Below, one piece after another: positions 15,986 through 25,798 of a stretch of DNA of 64,000 nt. Source of the stretch: Paenibacillus farraposensis (GTDB lineage Bacteria > Bacillota > Bacilli > Paenibacillales > Paenibacillaceae); the NCBI RefSeq assembly GCF_020736845.1, contig NZ_JAFFQR010000112.1, forward strand, positions 1-64,000. Reading direction: 5' to 3'. Numbering within the stretch: position 1 is the first letter of the stretch; each line of letters begins with the position of its first letter. The notes below the pieces were generated by a model. That model saw only the letters and a list, made by a program, of their open reading frames with translations, was not told the origin of the DNA and searched no databases. The position numbers and the translations under genes are program-made.

Positions 15986-17266
15986 TTACGGACTCACCAC
16001 CAAAGATATTGCTAATTGATCCCACTGGATATGATCATTCAGACGGCGATTGATATCCTCCAGCGTAATGCTTTCATAAACCGGAAGCAATTGAAAAAAA
16101 TCGCTATCCCGAAAGCGATGTCTTGTAAATTCATGCGCGATATTTTCGGGTGAGTTAAGTGTACGCAAATAACCGCCGATTTTCTTTTTGCGCGCCCGTT
16201 CAAAATGCTCTACCGAAAAGCCCTGCTGCTGGATTGACTCCACCTCTTCACGTATTCGTGCCAGCAGCCGATCCGGATCTTTGGTATCCCCGCCGATTGC
16301 AGAGAAGGCATACTGTGACGTACAGTTGTACTCATGGCCAAAACTGTCTGAAATCAAACCTTCATCGTAAAGTTTTTGATACAGCTGTGTACTGGAACCA
16401 AAAAGGAGCTCAAGCATCAGCTTGCTTTCCAGATCATGACGAAGCAATTGTTCACCTGTCAGGCCCACCCTGGCCTCTTTGAATCCAAACAGCAGCTTTG
16501 GCAGAGAAACCGCCAGCTTTACCTCACGACGTGGTTCTGCAACCGCGGCAGGCTCCCTATCAAAAATCCGCTCGATCTCTCCCTGCGGCTTATATTCCTT
16601 TTTCGCCTGATTGTTCCGCACCAGTTCCATTACTTCCGCCGCATCAACCCCACCGACCACAAAAAGAATCATGTTGCTCGGGTGGTAGAAAGCTTCATAG
16701 CAACGATAAAGCGTTTCCTTTGTAATCGTGCTGATGGATTGAACCGTACCTGCGATATCAATATGCACCGGATGAACCTTGTATAGTGCTTCAATCAGTC
16801 CAAAGTAGCTCCGCCAGTCCGGGTTGTCCTCATACATATTAATTTCCTGGCCAATGATGCCTTTTTCCTTTTCTACATTTTCATCTGTAAAATAAGGATG
16901 CTGCACAAAATTGATCAGAGTCGTCAAGTTTTCCTGAATACGCTCAGTTGCGGAAAACAGATATACAGTCTGATCAAAGCTCGTAAATGCGTTCGCTGAA
17001 GCCCCATTGGAAGAAAAAGTAGCAAAAATATCGCCTTCAGGCTCTTCAAACATTTTATGCTCCAAAAAATGGGCAATCCCGTCTGGTACCTTGATCGGCT
17101 GTTGGCCTTCCACACGGAAATGATTATCAACGGAGCCGTATTTGGTTGCAAATGTGGCGTACGTCTTCTGAAAACCCGGTTTGGGTAATACATAAACATG
17201 CAAGCCGTTATCCATTACTTCATAGTACAACGTTTCCTGCACACGTTCATAAAGTATGCGCTCCAC
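15986..17266 (-). CDS. ymfH: M16 peptidase YmfH (EF-P modification-associated)
   Basis: Insulinase-family (M16) zinc peptidase, 426 aa. The inverted zinc motif HxxEH is intact (HFLEHK, about residue 70), with the downstream glutamate in GIIGQEINMYEDNPDW, and the second, inactive-half domain follows. It begins with GTG at 17266 preceded by AAGGGGGAATAG, which also carries the stop of ymfF 4 nt upstream, so the two are translationally linked. Together with ymfF, which lacks the zinc site, it should form an active/inactive M16 heterodimer. The ymfF/ymfH/ymfI neighbourhood is associated with 5-aminopentanol modification of EF-P in B. subtilis. Confidence 0.92.
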   Translation of the reverse strand: MERILYERVQETLYYEVMDNGLHVYVLPKPGFQKTYATFATKYGSVDNHFRVEGQQPIKVPDGIAHFLEHKMFEEPEGDIFATFSSNGASANAFTSFDQTVYLFSATERIQENLTTLINFVQHPYFTDENVEKEKGIIGQEINMYEDNPDWRSYFGLIEALYKVHPVHIDIAGTVQSISTITKETLYRCYEAFYHPSNMILFVVGGVDAAEVMELVRNNQAKKEYKPQGEIERIFDREPAAVAEPRREVKLAVSLPKLLFGFKEARVGLTGEQLLRHDLESKLMLELLFGSSTQLYQKLYDEGLISDSFGHEYNCTSQYAFSAIGGDTKDPDRLLARIREEVESIQQQGFSVEHFERARKKKIGGYLRTLNSPENIAHEFTRHRFRDSDFFQLLPVYESITLEDINRRLNDHIQWDQLAISLVVSP

Positions 17267-17269
17267 CCG

Positions 17270-18550
17270 CTATTCCCCCTTCTGGTCTCTCAAGAAATAA
17301 ATAGTGTCCAGTCGGAACGTCCGGGCGGCATCCTGAACATCCTGCACCTTGACAGCTTCCACCTGGCTCAGCAGCTCATCTACCGTCCGTTCTTTGCCGG
17401 AAAGCTGTCTGTTAAAATCATAGGCGATCATTTCAAAAGCGGAATCCTGCATTTCCTTTAGCAAGTTGCGAATCATCGCCTGCGTTTGCGTCATTTCCAG
17501 TTCGGTAATCGCTCCATTTTGCGTATCTTCCAATTGCTTGCGAATAATACTAACCGCTTTTTCATAATTAGGAATTTCAATCCCGGATTGAATCGTGCCA
17601 ATGCCTTTATGCCCGTCATACCGCGATGAGGCATAATAGGCCAAGCTTTCCTTCTCCCGCACGTTGACGAACAGCTTGGAATGCGGATATCCGCCCAAAA
17701 TTCCATTGTACATCAGGGCAGAAGCATAACGATCATCACCATACGTAATGGGGGTACGCAAACCCATGTTGAGCTTGCCCTGATTCACATCAAGCCGCTC
17801 AACCACCGTTTGGACATCACGCTCCACGGATTTGGGCTGCTCGGGAACATACCCTGCTTCCGCTGAACGGTTTAGCTGAAAATAACGGTCAACGTATTTC
17901 TCTATTTCATCCAGTGTCGTATCGCCCACAACGTATAAATCCATGCTGGCATGGTTTAGCCAGTCTCCATAAGCCTGATATAGACCCTGTGCATCTATGT
18001 TTTCCAAATCAGAGCGTTGACCGAGAGGATGCAGACGATAAGGCTCATCTTTACACATTTCCTCCATGCAGCGCTCAGCGGCATAACGCATTTTATCGTT
18101 AACGATGGATTCCAGCTTCTTTCTTACATTTTCTCGCTCCTGCTGGACATAGTCGGTTCGAAAAGTACCATTTTCCATGGCAGGCCTTGTTAATACTTCT
18201 CCGAGAAAAGCAAAGGAACGGTCCAGCAAGCTGTCCGGGCTGCTTACAAAGCTGTCATTAATCGTATCCATGCGAAATTGTACGATCTGATAATCTCCGC
18301 GTTTATAGATGTCGAATCCAAAGCCCGCCCCGTACAATTGCTCCAATTGTTCTCTGAATTGTGTCGTTTGGGGGAAAGATTCTGTACCTCTTCGCAATAC
18401 GAAAGGTATCAGTCCGACTCGGGTTACGGTTTCCTCTCGAAGTGGAGTACCTGCATACAATGATATGGCAAACGTCTTAAAGCGTTTGGTCGGCAGCACA
18501 TGAATCCTTAATTGTCTGCGCGTGCCACGCTCGAAACCTGTTATATTCAA
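17270..18550 (-). CDS. ymfF: M16-family inactive partner YmfF
   Basis: Insulinase-like protein, 426 aa, with the M16 fold (FAISLYAGTPLREE, ENVRKKLESIVNDKMRYA, NVREKESLAYYASSRYDG) but no HxxEH: the equivalent region reads LIPFVLRRGTESFP. It is therefore expected to be the non-catalytic subunit, with the conserved R/Y substrate-binding pair in its C-terminal half. The start is a TTG at 18550, 8 nt from AGGAG; an in-frame TTG at 18556 is too close to the site. It lies just upstream of ymfH with a 3-nt gap. Family name follows B. subtilis ymfF (also written YfmF). Confidence 0.9.
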   Translation of the reverse strand: MNITGFERGTRRQLRIHVLPTKRFKTFAISLYAGTPLREETVTRVGLIPFVLRRGTESFPQTTQFREQLEQLYGAGFGFDIYKRGDYQIVQFRMDTINDSFVSSPDSLLDRSFAFLGEVLTRPAMENGTFRTDYVQQERENVRKKLESIVNDKMRYAAERCMEEMCKDEPYRLHPLGQRSDLENIDAQGLYQAYGDWLNHASMDLYVVGDTTLDEIEKYVDRYFQLNRSAEAGYVPEQPKSVERDVQTVVERLDVNQGKLNMGLRTPITYGDDRYASALMYNGILGGYPHSKLFVNVREKESLAYYASSRYDGHKGIGTIQSGIEIPNYEKAVSIIRKQLEDTQNGAITELEMTQTQAMIRNLLKEMQDSAFEMIAYDFNRQLSGKERTVDELLSQVEAVKVQDVQDAARTFRLDTIYFLRDQKGE

Positions 18551-18668
18551 GTCCAAAACTCCTTTGTGGCGTCAATTTCGTCCAGCCATTTTATTCACAT
18601 GAACTGCTCTAGATCATTCTCCTGTAAAGAGGTAAAGTGTACCAATCTTTATTCTAACGATGCAAAAG

Positions 18669-18705
18669 CCAAGAAGCAACCGAAAGACAAGCTTCCGGCT
18701 GCTTC
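18669..18705 (-). terminator. Probable terminator after sleB
   Basis: GAAGCAGCCGGAAG and CTTTCGGTTGCTTC can pair over 14 positions with G-T pairs and a 5-nt loop; TTGGCTTTTG follows. It begins 7 nt after the sleB stop. The T-tract is interrupted. Confidence 0.55.
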
Positions 18706-18711
18706 GACGGT

Positions 18712-19554
18712 TTACATGCAAAAAATATGCTGACCAATCGTCTTTACCTGCGGACGGCTCCAAATCCATTTGGCGGTGGCTGTTTTTGGGTTAAAATAAT
18801 AGAGACAACCTCCGCTTGGGTCCCAGCCGTTTAATGCCTGACGCACTGCCTTCTGTGCAGTTTCATTCGGGGTGAGCCAGATTTGACCATCTGCTACAGC
18901 TGTAAAGGCCCCTGGTTGAAAAATTACCCCGGACGGTGTGTTTGGAAAATCGGGTGATTTGACCCGGTTCAAAATAACTGCCGCCACGGCAACTTGACCT
19001 TCAAACGGCTCGCCACGGGATTCACCATAGACCGCATTGGCCATAATTTTAAGATCATTTTCAGATAGCCCCATCGTGTTGGCCGATCCCATCGTTTCAT
19101 CTGTTTGATCATTATTGGCCGCTGTCTGTTCTTGTGCGGAAGCTTGATTTTTACGGTGCAAAGGGGTTTCCGTCGGTTTCCAGTGAGGAGTAGCGTTTAC
19201 CAGCTTCAGCTTTGTTTTCGCTCCAACCACTCCATCCGGAGTCATGCCAAATTCCTTTTGAAATCCTTTGACAGCCTTTAACGTACTGCTGCCAAACTGA
19301 CTGTCCACCTGCGCGCCGAAAAAGCCGAGCAGCTTCAAGCGTGATTGCAGCTCATAAACATCCTGACCATATGAACCAAACTCAATCGCCTCTGAGCTAA
19401 ATGTCGGCTGAGAAGGCTGCGCCGATTGTACTTTCTGCTGTGCACTGAGCGGCTCAGCTTGCCGGTGTGCAGAATCATTTTTAAAAAGCCCTGTGTACGT
19501 AATCGCCGAGGCTACAAGAATACCTGTGCAAATCCAGATCATTGTCTTTTTCAT
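18712..19554 (-). CDS. sleB: Spore cortex-lytic enzyme SleB
   Basis: Germination lytic transglycosylase acting on muramic-delta-lactam cortex. The 280-aa protein has an N-terminal signal/anchor (KKTMIWICTGILVASAITYTGL), a peptidoglycan-binding domain (SYGQDVYELQSRLKLLGFFG ... TPDGVVGAKTKLKL, residues 60-118), and a C-terminal Hydrolase_2 domain (NDLKIMANAVYGESRGEPFEGQ with the catalytic Glu, GCLYYFNPKTATAKWIW). A SigG-type promoter lies at 19603-19633, consistent with forespore expression. The usual partner ypeB is not adjacent; the next gene downstream is ymfF. Confidence 0.95.
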   Translation of the reverse strand: MKKTMIWICTGILVASAITYTGLFKNDSAHRQAEPLSAQQKVQSAQPSQPTFSSEAIEFGSYGQDVYELQSRLKLLGFFGAQVDSQFGSSTLKAVKGFQKEFGMTPDGVVGAKTKLKLVNATPHWKPTETPLHRKNQASAQEQTAANNDQTDETMGSANTMGLSENDLKIMANAVYGESRGEPFEGQVAVAAVILNRVKSPDFPNTPSGVIFQPGAFTAVADGQIWLTPNETAQKAVRQALNGWDPSGGCLYYFNPKTATAKWIWSRPQVKTIGQHIFCM

Positions 19555-19602
19555 ATGCTGCGCTCTACCTTTCTTTTGTGGGATTAACAGGATGGCTACG
19601 TT

Positions 19603-19633
19603 TATTATGACAAGCTCTGCTTGAAGCTATTCA
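19603..19633 (-). promoter_or_regulatory. SigG-type forespore promoter of sleB
   Basis: TGAATA (19633-19628) and CATAATA (19609-19603) are separated by 18 nt on the minus strand, against a consensus of TGAATA-N17/18-CATACTA (one mismatch). It is 48 nt upstream of the sleB ATG. SleB of B. subtilis is SigG-dependent. Confidence 0.72.
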
Positions 19634-19683
19634 CCCTTTTAATCTTCTTTGAGCAGGCAGGCGTTACTTCGGGAAAAAAGCAC

Positions 19684-19743
19684 AAAAAAACGCTGTCTGT
19701 ACGAATGGAGCGGCGAATTGAAGCCCCGAATGTGCAAACAGCG
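19684..19743 (-). terminator. Terminator after spoIIIE
   Basis: CGCTGT and ACAGCG flank a long partly paired interior and are followed by TTTTTTT on the minus strand. It lies about 30 nt beyond the spoIIIE stop and upstream of the sleB promoter. Confidence 0.65.
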
Positions 19744-19774
19744 ATTTCATGTAGTTCTGGATAAAAGCTAATGA

Positions 19775-22462
19775 TTATGAGCTAGCTTTATTTTGCTGAT
19801 ATTGCTCTATTGAAATAAGCACCTCGCGAGGTTTGCTGCCCTCATAAGGACCAATCACTCCGCGAGCCTCCATGGAATCAATCAGCCGGGCAGCGCGTGT
19901 ATAACCGATCCTCATCCGTCGCTGCAGGAGAGATACCGAGGCCTGCTTGGCCTCGAGAATGATGGTAACGGCCTGATCATACAGCTCATCCAGCATTTCA
20001 TCTGCATCAGCCGATACCTCTTCCACCTCCGGTACCAGTGTTTCATCATACTGCGCTTCACCTTGTTCACGCACATAGTTCACGATGTTCTCCACTTCCT
20101 GATCACTCATGAACGCCCCCTGAACACGAACCGGCTTGGAAGCTCCCATTGGCATGAACAGCATATCCCCGCGTCCGAGCAGTTTCTCAGCTCCTCCCAT
20201 ATCCAATATGGTACGGGAATCCACCTGCGAAGAGACACCAAAGGCAATACGTGAAGGAATATTGGCTTTAATGACCCCAGTGATTACGTCAACCGAAGGT
20301 CTCTGCGTTGCAATGATCAGATGAATACCTGCGGCACGTGCCATTTGGGCAAGGCGTGCAATGGCATCCTCCACATCTCCCGCAGCCACCATCATCAGAT
20401 CCGCCAGCTCGTCCACAATGACGACAATGTAAGGCAAAAAGGCAGCCGGATTATCCTTCATCAAATTGTTGTAGCCTTCAACGTTACGAGTTCCTGATTT
20501 GGAAAATAACTCATAGCGTTTTTCCATTTCAACCACGACTTTTTTCAACGCAAGTGAGGCACGCTTTGGATCAGTCACGACTGGAGCCAACAAATGCGGA
20601 ATTCCGTTGTACACGTTCAACTCCACCATTTTGGGATCGACCATCAGGAATTTAACCTCATCCGGCTTTGCCTTGTACAGGATACTTGTGATAATCCCGT
20701 TAATACACACGGATTTACCAGAGCCCGTTGCACCGGCGACGAGCAAATGGGGCATCTTGGCTAAATTCCCGACAATGGTCTGCCCTGCAATATCACGTCC
20801 GAATGCAATGGACAAATTGGAAGCTGACTCCTGGAAAACGGTCGTTTCCATAACTTCACGCATGGTAACGATGGAAACTTCATTGTTCGGGACCTCAATT
20901 CCGATAGCGGATTTACCGGGGATCGGAGCTTCCATACGGATATCTTTTGCAGCAAGTGCAAGCGCAATGTCATCCGTCAGGCTCACAATCCGGCTAACCT
21001 TCACACCAATGTCCGGCTGAATTTCATAACGCGTTACGGCAGGCCCACGGACAACCTCCAGCACTTTCGCCCGCACACCAAAGCTTTCCAGCGTTGCCTC
21101 CAGCTTGCGTGCTGTCTGCATATAATCCTTTTGCCCCATGCCTTTGCCTGCGCTTTGCGGTTTGGCAAGCAAACGAAACGACGGGAGCTTATACGGCTTG
21201 GGTGGCGGTGAAGCAGGAACGGCTGCACCGGAGCCTTCCGTCTCTTCACCTGTCAACCCGGTTGCAGTCGTCTGAACGTGCCCTTCAATTCTTTCGACCG
21301 TACCCTGCGTCACGTCTACATTGTCCATATCTGTTCGCAAAGCGGCCTCCGTGAGGTTACTTTCCGAGAAGCTAGCATCCAGCGGTTCATGATAAGCCTC
21401 GCCCGTCTGCTCTGTTCCTACCCCAGACTCCTCCGATCCAGCTTCCGATTTTCTTTCCTCATGCTTCACTTGTTCAAAGAAGTCCCGAATAATCGGTGAC
21501 CTTTTCACCGGAGTTGAAGCTTCCTCCTCTGCATGTTCGACCACATCAGCTCGCTCTTCCCCCTGGTTTTCATATCCCCACCTAGGTAGTGCAGCCTCGG
21601 CTTCATATGGAAGCCCCTGCTCCTCCTCATCCCCATGGGCGGAAAATAGTTCCTTGTCCGTTTTATCTGATTTTTTGAGGCCAAACAACTGAAAGAAAAT
21701 CGGTTGCTTGCGCGCCGACGGCTGTCTTTCATCAAAGTCATCATCCATATCCTCCTCATAGGCAGGAATGGGCTCGGATTTGACTTTTCTATTGCCTTTG
21801 CCAGAAGCCGAAAGTGGAGTCGCTTTTCCATTCCACTTTTTCCGCACGCTCCCCCCTGCTGTCAGCAGCTTGGTCCGTACAATCCGCACCAGATCCACAT
21901 AAGACAGCTGGGTCAGCAGCATGAAGCAAATCACAAACATCACAATCATAATCAGCTTGGCCCCAGTAAGTCCAAACAGCCACAACAAAACGATAAGCTG
22001 CAATGCGCCCACGTACCCGCCGCTGATATCCTTGCTCAGCATTGAGGTATGACCTTCCCTGTCAGGCGACAGCAGTTGCTCACGCATATCTATATGTATT
22101 TGGCTCATCACCCCGCCCGGCTGAAGCGCATGAATTGGCCCCAAACGCTGCTCCATAGACGAAATAGAACTCATAAGTGTAAAGGCAAATACCAGCAGCA
22201 GCAATCCCGTTTTACGTGAGTTCCACTGGTTCGGCCATTTTCGATGAATCATCACCATCAGACCGTAATAAATACCGATCAATGGGATAACAAAAAAGAA
22301 TTTTCCCAGTACGAGTCCGAACATTTTAGATAGCGATCGACCTACTGCCGCTTCACCCGACAACGCAATGACTGCCAATGTAATCAGCACAATGCCGTAA
22401 ATTTCATATTTAAGAACTCCGCCAAACACGGCTTTCTTTTTCTTTTTTCTTCTTCTGGACAT
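19775..22462 (-). CDS. spoIIIE: DNA translocase SpoIIIE/FtsK
   Basis: Septal DNA pump that moves the chromosome into the forespore. The 895-aa protein has four N-terminal membrane helices (about residues 18-180), a long acidic low-complexity linker (to about 425), the RecA-like motor with Walker [10 protein letters not shown] and Walker [13 protein letters not shown], and a winged-helix gamma domain ([20 protein letters not shown]) that reads orienting DNA sequences. The family is 780-800 aa in Bacillus; the excess is in the linker. The ATG follows GGGGGGTGACCTTGT. An extended -10 promoter is 24 nt upstream. SpoIIIE versus a vegetative FtsK paralogue cannot be fully separated, but synteny with tepA-ylzJ supports SpoIIIE. 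Confidence 0.94.
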   Translation of the reverse strand: MSRRRKKKKKAVFGGVLKYEIYGIVLITLAVIALSGEAAVGRSLSKMFGLVLGKFFFVIPLIGIYYGLMVMIHRKWPNQWNSRKTGLLLLVFAFTLMSSISSMEQRLGPIHALQPGGVMSQIHIDMREQLLSPDREGHTSMLSKDISGGYVGALQLIVLLWLFGLTGAKLIMIVMFVICFMLLTQLSYVDLVRIVRTKLLTAGGSVRKKWNGKATPLSASGKGNRKVKSEPIPAYEEDMDDDFDERQPSARKQPIFFQLFGLKKSDKTDKELFSAHGDEEEQGLPYEAEAALPRWGYENQGEERADVVEHAEEEASTPVKRSPIIRDFFEQVKHEERKSEAGSEESGVGTEQTGEAYHEPLDASFSESNLTEAALRTDMDNVDVTQGTVERIEGHVQTTATGLTGEETEGSGAAVPASPPPKPYKLPSFRLLAKPQSAGKGMGQKDYMQTARKLEATLESFGVRAKVLEVVRGPAVTRYEIQPDIGVKVSRIVSLTDDIALALAAKDIRMEAPIPGKSAIGIEVPNNEVSIVTMREVMETTVFQESASNLSIAFGRDIAGQTIVGNLAKMPHLLVAGATGSGKSVCINGIITSILYKAKPDEVKFLMVDPKMVELNVYNGIPHLLAPVVTDPKRASLALKKVVVEMEKRYELFSKSGTRNVEGYNNLMKDNPAAFLPYIVVIVDELADLMMVAAGDVEDAIARLAQMARAAGIHLIIATQRPSVDVITGVIKANIPSRIAFGVSSQVDSRTILDMGGAEKLLGRGDMLFMPMGASKPVRVQGAFMSDQEVENIVNYVREQGEAQYDETLVPEVEEVSADADEMLDELYDQAVTIILEAKQASVSLLQRRMRIGYTRAARLIDSMEARGVIGPYEGSKPREVLISIEQYQQNKASS

Positions 22463-22485
22463 ACAAGGTCACCCCCCAGAAGAAT

Positions 22486-22494
22486 ATTATACCA
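22486..22494 (-). promoter_or_regulatory. SigA promoter of spoIIIE (extended -10)
   Basis: TGGTATAAT is read on the minus strand, an extended -10 with perfect TATAAT at 22491-22486. The -35 is weak. It is 24 nt before the spoIIIE ATG. Confidence 0.55.
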
Positions 22495-22565
22495 CGTCAT
22501 CGGGTATCCGCACATATGTTCTTTTCCTGCAATAAACGACCGATTTTCGTCCTATTCGACACCTT

Positions 22566-22778
22566 CTACGACCACTCGATCACTTGTCCTGGTTCATAAC
22601 GCGGATTCAGGTAGGCTTCCAGCGGACATTCCAGCAATCGGACAATGATTCCACGACGGCTTTCAAGCGGCTGAACCTGCATAAGCAGACCATCCACCCG
22701 AACCTCTGCAAGCGCTTCTGGCTCCTTCCACATCCCCTCCCACACCATTTCCATTGGCATTACCGTATATAGGGTCAT
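22566..22778 (-). CDS. ylzJ: YlzJ-like protein
   Basis: Small 70-aa protein of the YlzJ family; function unknown. The start [16 protein letters not shown] and the proline/acidic C-terminus are typical. It overlaps the end of tepA by 4 nt (ATGA), so it is translationally coupled to tepA. It precedes spoIIIE, the same order as in B. subtilis (tepA-ylzJ-spoIIIE). No catalytic motif or membrane segment is seen. Confidence 0.82.
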   Translation of the reverse strand: MTLYTVMPMEMVWEGMWKEPEALAEVRVDGLLMQVQPLESRRGIIVRLLECPLEAYLNPRYEPGQVIEWS

Positions 22779-23623
22779 TGGGGCAGCTCCTTATCACGCT
22801 CACCTGAAATCGTCTCGGCAGGACTACCTGCAGCATTAGGTGGAAAAGGAGTTAACGGAGCCTGCTGCTGAGCCCCTGGCAGCCCGTTTTGCTGGCGGCG
22901 TGTCTCAATGATGGCATTCAACTGTTTCATTGCCTCTCCAATGCCACCAACCGCATCTATCAAGCCATATTTTACTGCATCAGCTCCACCAACTGCTGTG
23001 CCGATATCGCGGTTTAGCTCCCCGGTTTTGAACATGAGTTCCTTGAACTTCTCTTCTGTGATCCGGGAATGGGAAACGACAAACCGCACGACGCGCTCCT
23101 GCATTTTTTCCATGTATTCAAATGTTTGCGGGACCCCAATGACCAGGCCGCTCATCCGAATGGGGTGAATGGTCATTGTTGCACTCTCTGCAATATAGGA
23201 ATAAGTGGATGACACGGCAATAGGTACACCGATGCTATGGCCCCCGCCAATGACGATGGTCACCGTTGGTTTACTCATGGAGGCGATCATTTCTGCAATA
23301 GCCAGTCCTGCTTCTACATCACCGCCAACTGTATTCAGCAATATCATTAAGCCTTCAATCCGGGGATTTTGCTCTGCTGCTACCAGTTGAGGAATAATGT
23401 GCTCATATTTGGTTGTTTTGTTTTGCGGCGGTAAAATCAGATGTCCTTCAATTTGACCGATAATCGTCATGCAGAAAACATTGGATTCACTCCCCGGCAT
23501 GGAGGTTTGTCCCAGCTGCTGCAAGGCCTCCATAGCAGGTAAAGCAGGTCTTTGCCCCACTTCGGGTTGATCCGGAGTTGCTGTTTCCTCGTTGCCAGAT
23601 GACAGGTTACTATATGGTTTCAT
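22775..23623 (-). CDS. tepA: ClpP-family serine protease TepA
   Basis: Translocation-enhancing protein, a cytoplasmic ClpP-like peptidase of the forespore. The 282-aa protein has a Pro/Gln-rich N-terminus, then the crotonase/ClpP fold with [19 protein letters not shown], the active-site Ser in [12 protein letters not shown], and the His in [10 protein letters not shown]; the C-terminus is low-complexity. In B. subtilis TepA is linked to protein translocation and degradation of small acid-soluble spore proteins. AAAGGAAG precedes the ATG. A SigF/G-like promoter is possible at 23676-23706. It lies between rnjB and ylzJ. Confidence 0.92.
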   Translation of the reverse strand: MKPYSNLSSGNEETATPDQPEVGQRPALPAMEALQQLGQTSMPGSESNVFCMTIIGQIEGHLILPPQNKTTKYEHIIPQLVAAEQNPRIEGLMILLNTVGGDVEAGLAIAEMIASMSKPTVTIVIGGGHSIGVPIAVSSTYSYIAESATMTIHPIRMSGLVIGVPQTFEYMEKMQERVVRFVVSHSRITEEKFKELMFKTGELNRDIGTAVGGADAVKYGLIDAVGGIGEAMKQLNAIIETRRQQNGLPGAQQQAPLTPFPPNAAGSPAETISGERDKELPQ

Positions 23624-23675
23624 ATGGGTGATCTTCCTTTCGCTTTACGCATCTATGTGACCCGTATTCACCCTC

Positions 23676-23706
23676 TAGTATGGGATGGCCATGGAATATT
23701 TTATAC
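23676..23706 (-). promoter_or_regulatory. Possible SigF/SigG promoter of tepA
   Basis: A perfect CATACTA (23682-23676) has GTATA (23706-23702) 19 nt upstream. The -10 is ideal for SigG; the -35 fits SigF's GYWTA better and the spacing is one nt long. It is 53 nt before the tepA start. Confidence 0.4.
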
Positions 23707-23738
23707 TCATCCCCATGCTTTTCCTCAGCAGCAAAATC

Positions 23739-23794
23739 AAAAAAAGCCTCTCCTCCCGCGGAAACCGTCCAATATTTCCAAAGGGAAGAGAGGC
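23739..23794 (-). terminator. Terminator after rnjB
   Basis: GCCTCTCTTCCC and GGGAGGAGAGGC pair (12 positions, one mismatch) around a 25-nt interior and are followed by TTTTTTTG on the minus strand. Confidence 0.82.
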
Positions 23795-23851
23795 GACTGT
23801 GTGCCTGTGACTACGTTTTTAATTCAGGTTTTCTAACAAATTTCAATTGGC

Positions 23852-25531
23852 TCACACTTCCATTATAATTGGCAGGATCATCGGTCTGCGACGAGTTTGC
23901 TCGTACAAGAAGCGACCCAGTGCATCCTTGACATTTGTTTTGAGAGAAGCCCATTCATTTACATTTTCACTCATGAGCTTGTGCAGCGTACTTGAGACAA
24001 TACGATTAGCTTCATCCAGCAAACCTTCCGATTCACGGACATATACGAAACCACGGGAAATGATATCAGGTCCTGATTTAATCGTACCGTCTTGCTTGCT
24101 CAGCGTAACCACGACGACCAGAATACCGTCCTGTGACAGCAATTTGCGGTCACGCAATACGATATTACCTACATCCCCTACACCCAGTCCGTCGATTAGA
24201 ACGTTGCCTGCTGTAACTTTACCAGCTCTGCGCGCACTGCCATTCTGAATTTCAATCACTTCACCGATGTCTGTAATGAAGATGTTTTCAGAATCGATGC
24301 CAACTCCTTCGGCCAGAAGGGCATGACGTCGTTGCATTCTAAACTCACCATGGATAGGCAAGAAGAATTTAGGTTTCATCAGGTTCAACATCAGCTTGAG
24401 TTCTTCCTGACTTCCGTGTCCGGAAACATGGATACCCGGATTAGCTGCGCTGTAGTATACATTGGCGCCTAAACGGAACAATTCATCAATCGTGCGGCCT
24501 ACATATTTTTCATTGCCAGGTACCGGCGTAGCTGCGATAATGACCGAATCGCCTGGAAGAATATCCACTTTACGGTGGGTGGAACGAGCCATCCTAGTCA
24601 AAGCGGACATAGGCTCGCCCTGACTGCCTGTGCAGAGAATAACGACGCGATCTGCTGACATCTTGCCAACTTCTTCAGGCTCGATCAGCATTCCGTCTGG
24701 AATCTCCAGATAACCCAGATCAGCAGCGATTCCTACGACATTCACCATGCTGCGGCCGATAACTGTTACCTTGCGCCCTGTCGCTTCCGCAGCATTGATA
24801 ACCTGCTGAATGCGGTGTACGTTGGAGGCAAAAGTTGCTACGACCACACGCTGTCTCGACTTGCGGAAAATATCCTCCAGCACGATGCCAACGCTCTTTT
24901 CCGAAGGTGTAAAGCCCGGCTTTTCCGCATTGGTACTGTCTGACAAAAGAGCCAGTACGCCACGCGCACCGATTTCAGCCATACGCTGTAAATCCGCATA
25001 CTGTCCATTTACCGGAGTATGATCGAACTTGAAGTCACCTGTATGAACAACTGCGCCTTCAGGAGTATCAATGCAGATCCCTACCGAATCCGGAATACTG
25101 TGATTCGTTTTGAAGAATGTTACCTTCAGCGTGGAACCCAGTTTGATTTCAGAGTCAGCATTGATCAAAATACGTTTGGTTTCGCCAAGCAGATTCGCTT
25201 CCTTCAGCTTGTTCTCCACCAACCCCAGCGTCAATTTGGTACCATATACAGGCACATTCAAATGTTTCAGCACGTAAGGCAAACCACCGATATGGTCCTC
25301 ATGACCATGAGTCAGCACAATGCCTCTTACTTTGTCGCGGTTCTCTGTAAGGTAGGAAATATCAGGAATAACGATATCAATGCCAAGCATGTCCTCTTCC
25401 GGAAATTTCAAGCCGGAGTCCACCACGACAATGTCATTGCCGTATTGAACGACATACATATTTTTCCCGATTTCACCGACGCCGCCCAAAGCGAAAATCA
25501 TCAATTTATCGTTGTTTGTTTTTTTAGACAA
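23852..25531 (-). CDS. rnjB: Ribonuclease J (RNase J2 position)
   Basis: Beta-CASP metallo-beta-lactamase ribonuclease with 5'-exonuclease and endonuclease activity in mRNA decay and rRNA maturation. The 559-aa protein shows THGHEDHIGGLPYVL (HxHxDH, about residue 75), HTGDFKFDHTP, SDSTNAEKPGFT and HVSGHGSQEELKLML, and a C-terminal domain. Metal ligands are complete, so it should be catalytically active. The start is TTG at 25531 after AGGAGG at 11 nt. The position between dapA and tepA is that of B. subtilis rnjB; whether it is functionally J1 or J2 cannot be settled without the other paralogue. A SigA promoter is at 25623-25652. Confidence 0.92.
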   Translation of the reverse strand: MSKKTNNDKLMIFALGGVGEIGKNMYVVQYGNDIVVVDSGLKFPEEDMLGIDIVIPDISYLTENRDKVRGIVLTHGHEDHIGGLPYVLKHLNVPVYGTKLTLGLVENKLKEANLLGETKRILINADSEIKLGSTLKVTFFKTNHSIPDSVGICIDTPEGAVVHTGDFKFDHTPVNGQYADLQRMAEIGARGVLALLSDSTNAEKPGFTPSEKSVGIVLEDIFRKSRQRVVVATFASNVHRIQQVINAAEATGRKVTVIGRSMVNVVGIAADLGYLEIPDGMLIEPEEVGKMSADRVVILCTGSQGEPMSALTRMARSTHRKVDILPGDSVIIAATPVPGNEKYVGRTIDELFRLGANVYYSAANPGIHVSGHGSQEELKLMLNLMKPKFFLPIHGEFRMQRRHALLAEGVGIDSENIFITDIGEVIEIQNGSARRAGKVTAGNVLIDGLGVGDVGNIVLRDRKLLSQDGILVVVVTLSKQDGTIKSGPDIISRGFVYVRESEGLLDEANRIVSSTLHKLMSENVNEWASLKTNVKDALGRFLYEQTRRRPMILPIIMEV

Positions 25532-25622
25532 ATGAATCTAAACCTCCTATGGTAGTTGGACGTCGTACCTTGATTTGTTTATTTAATTTTCAAAAAAATA
25601 CCGCACCCAGTCACTTGACCCC

Positions 25623-25652
25623 ATTATACATGATTAAAATACGAAAAAACAA
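25623..25652 (-). promoter_or_regulatory. SigA promoter of rnjB
   Basis: TTGTTT (25652-25647) and TATAAT (25628-25623) are 18 nt apart on the minus strand, about 92 nt before the rnjB start. Confidence 0.65.
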
Positions 25653-25740
25653 GTCATCCTGTCGTCACGCTAGGTTTCCCCTTGCCAACTTAAACAATTA
25701 ATCCCTGTCTGTTTGGCTATATTCTAGATCATAGGACAGC

Positions 25741-25768
25741 AAAAAAGGACGTTCGTATAGAACGCCCT
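25741..25768 (-). terminator. Terminator after dapA
   Basis: AGGGCGTTC and GAACGTCCT pair around a 5-nt loop (9 bp with one G-T pair), followed by TTTTTTGC. It closes the asd-dapG-dapA unit. Confidence 0.88.
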
Positions 25769-25798
25769 TCATGGGTAAAGATGTCGTCAGGTCGTAAA

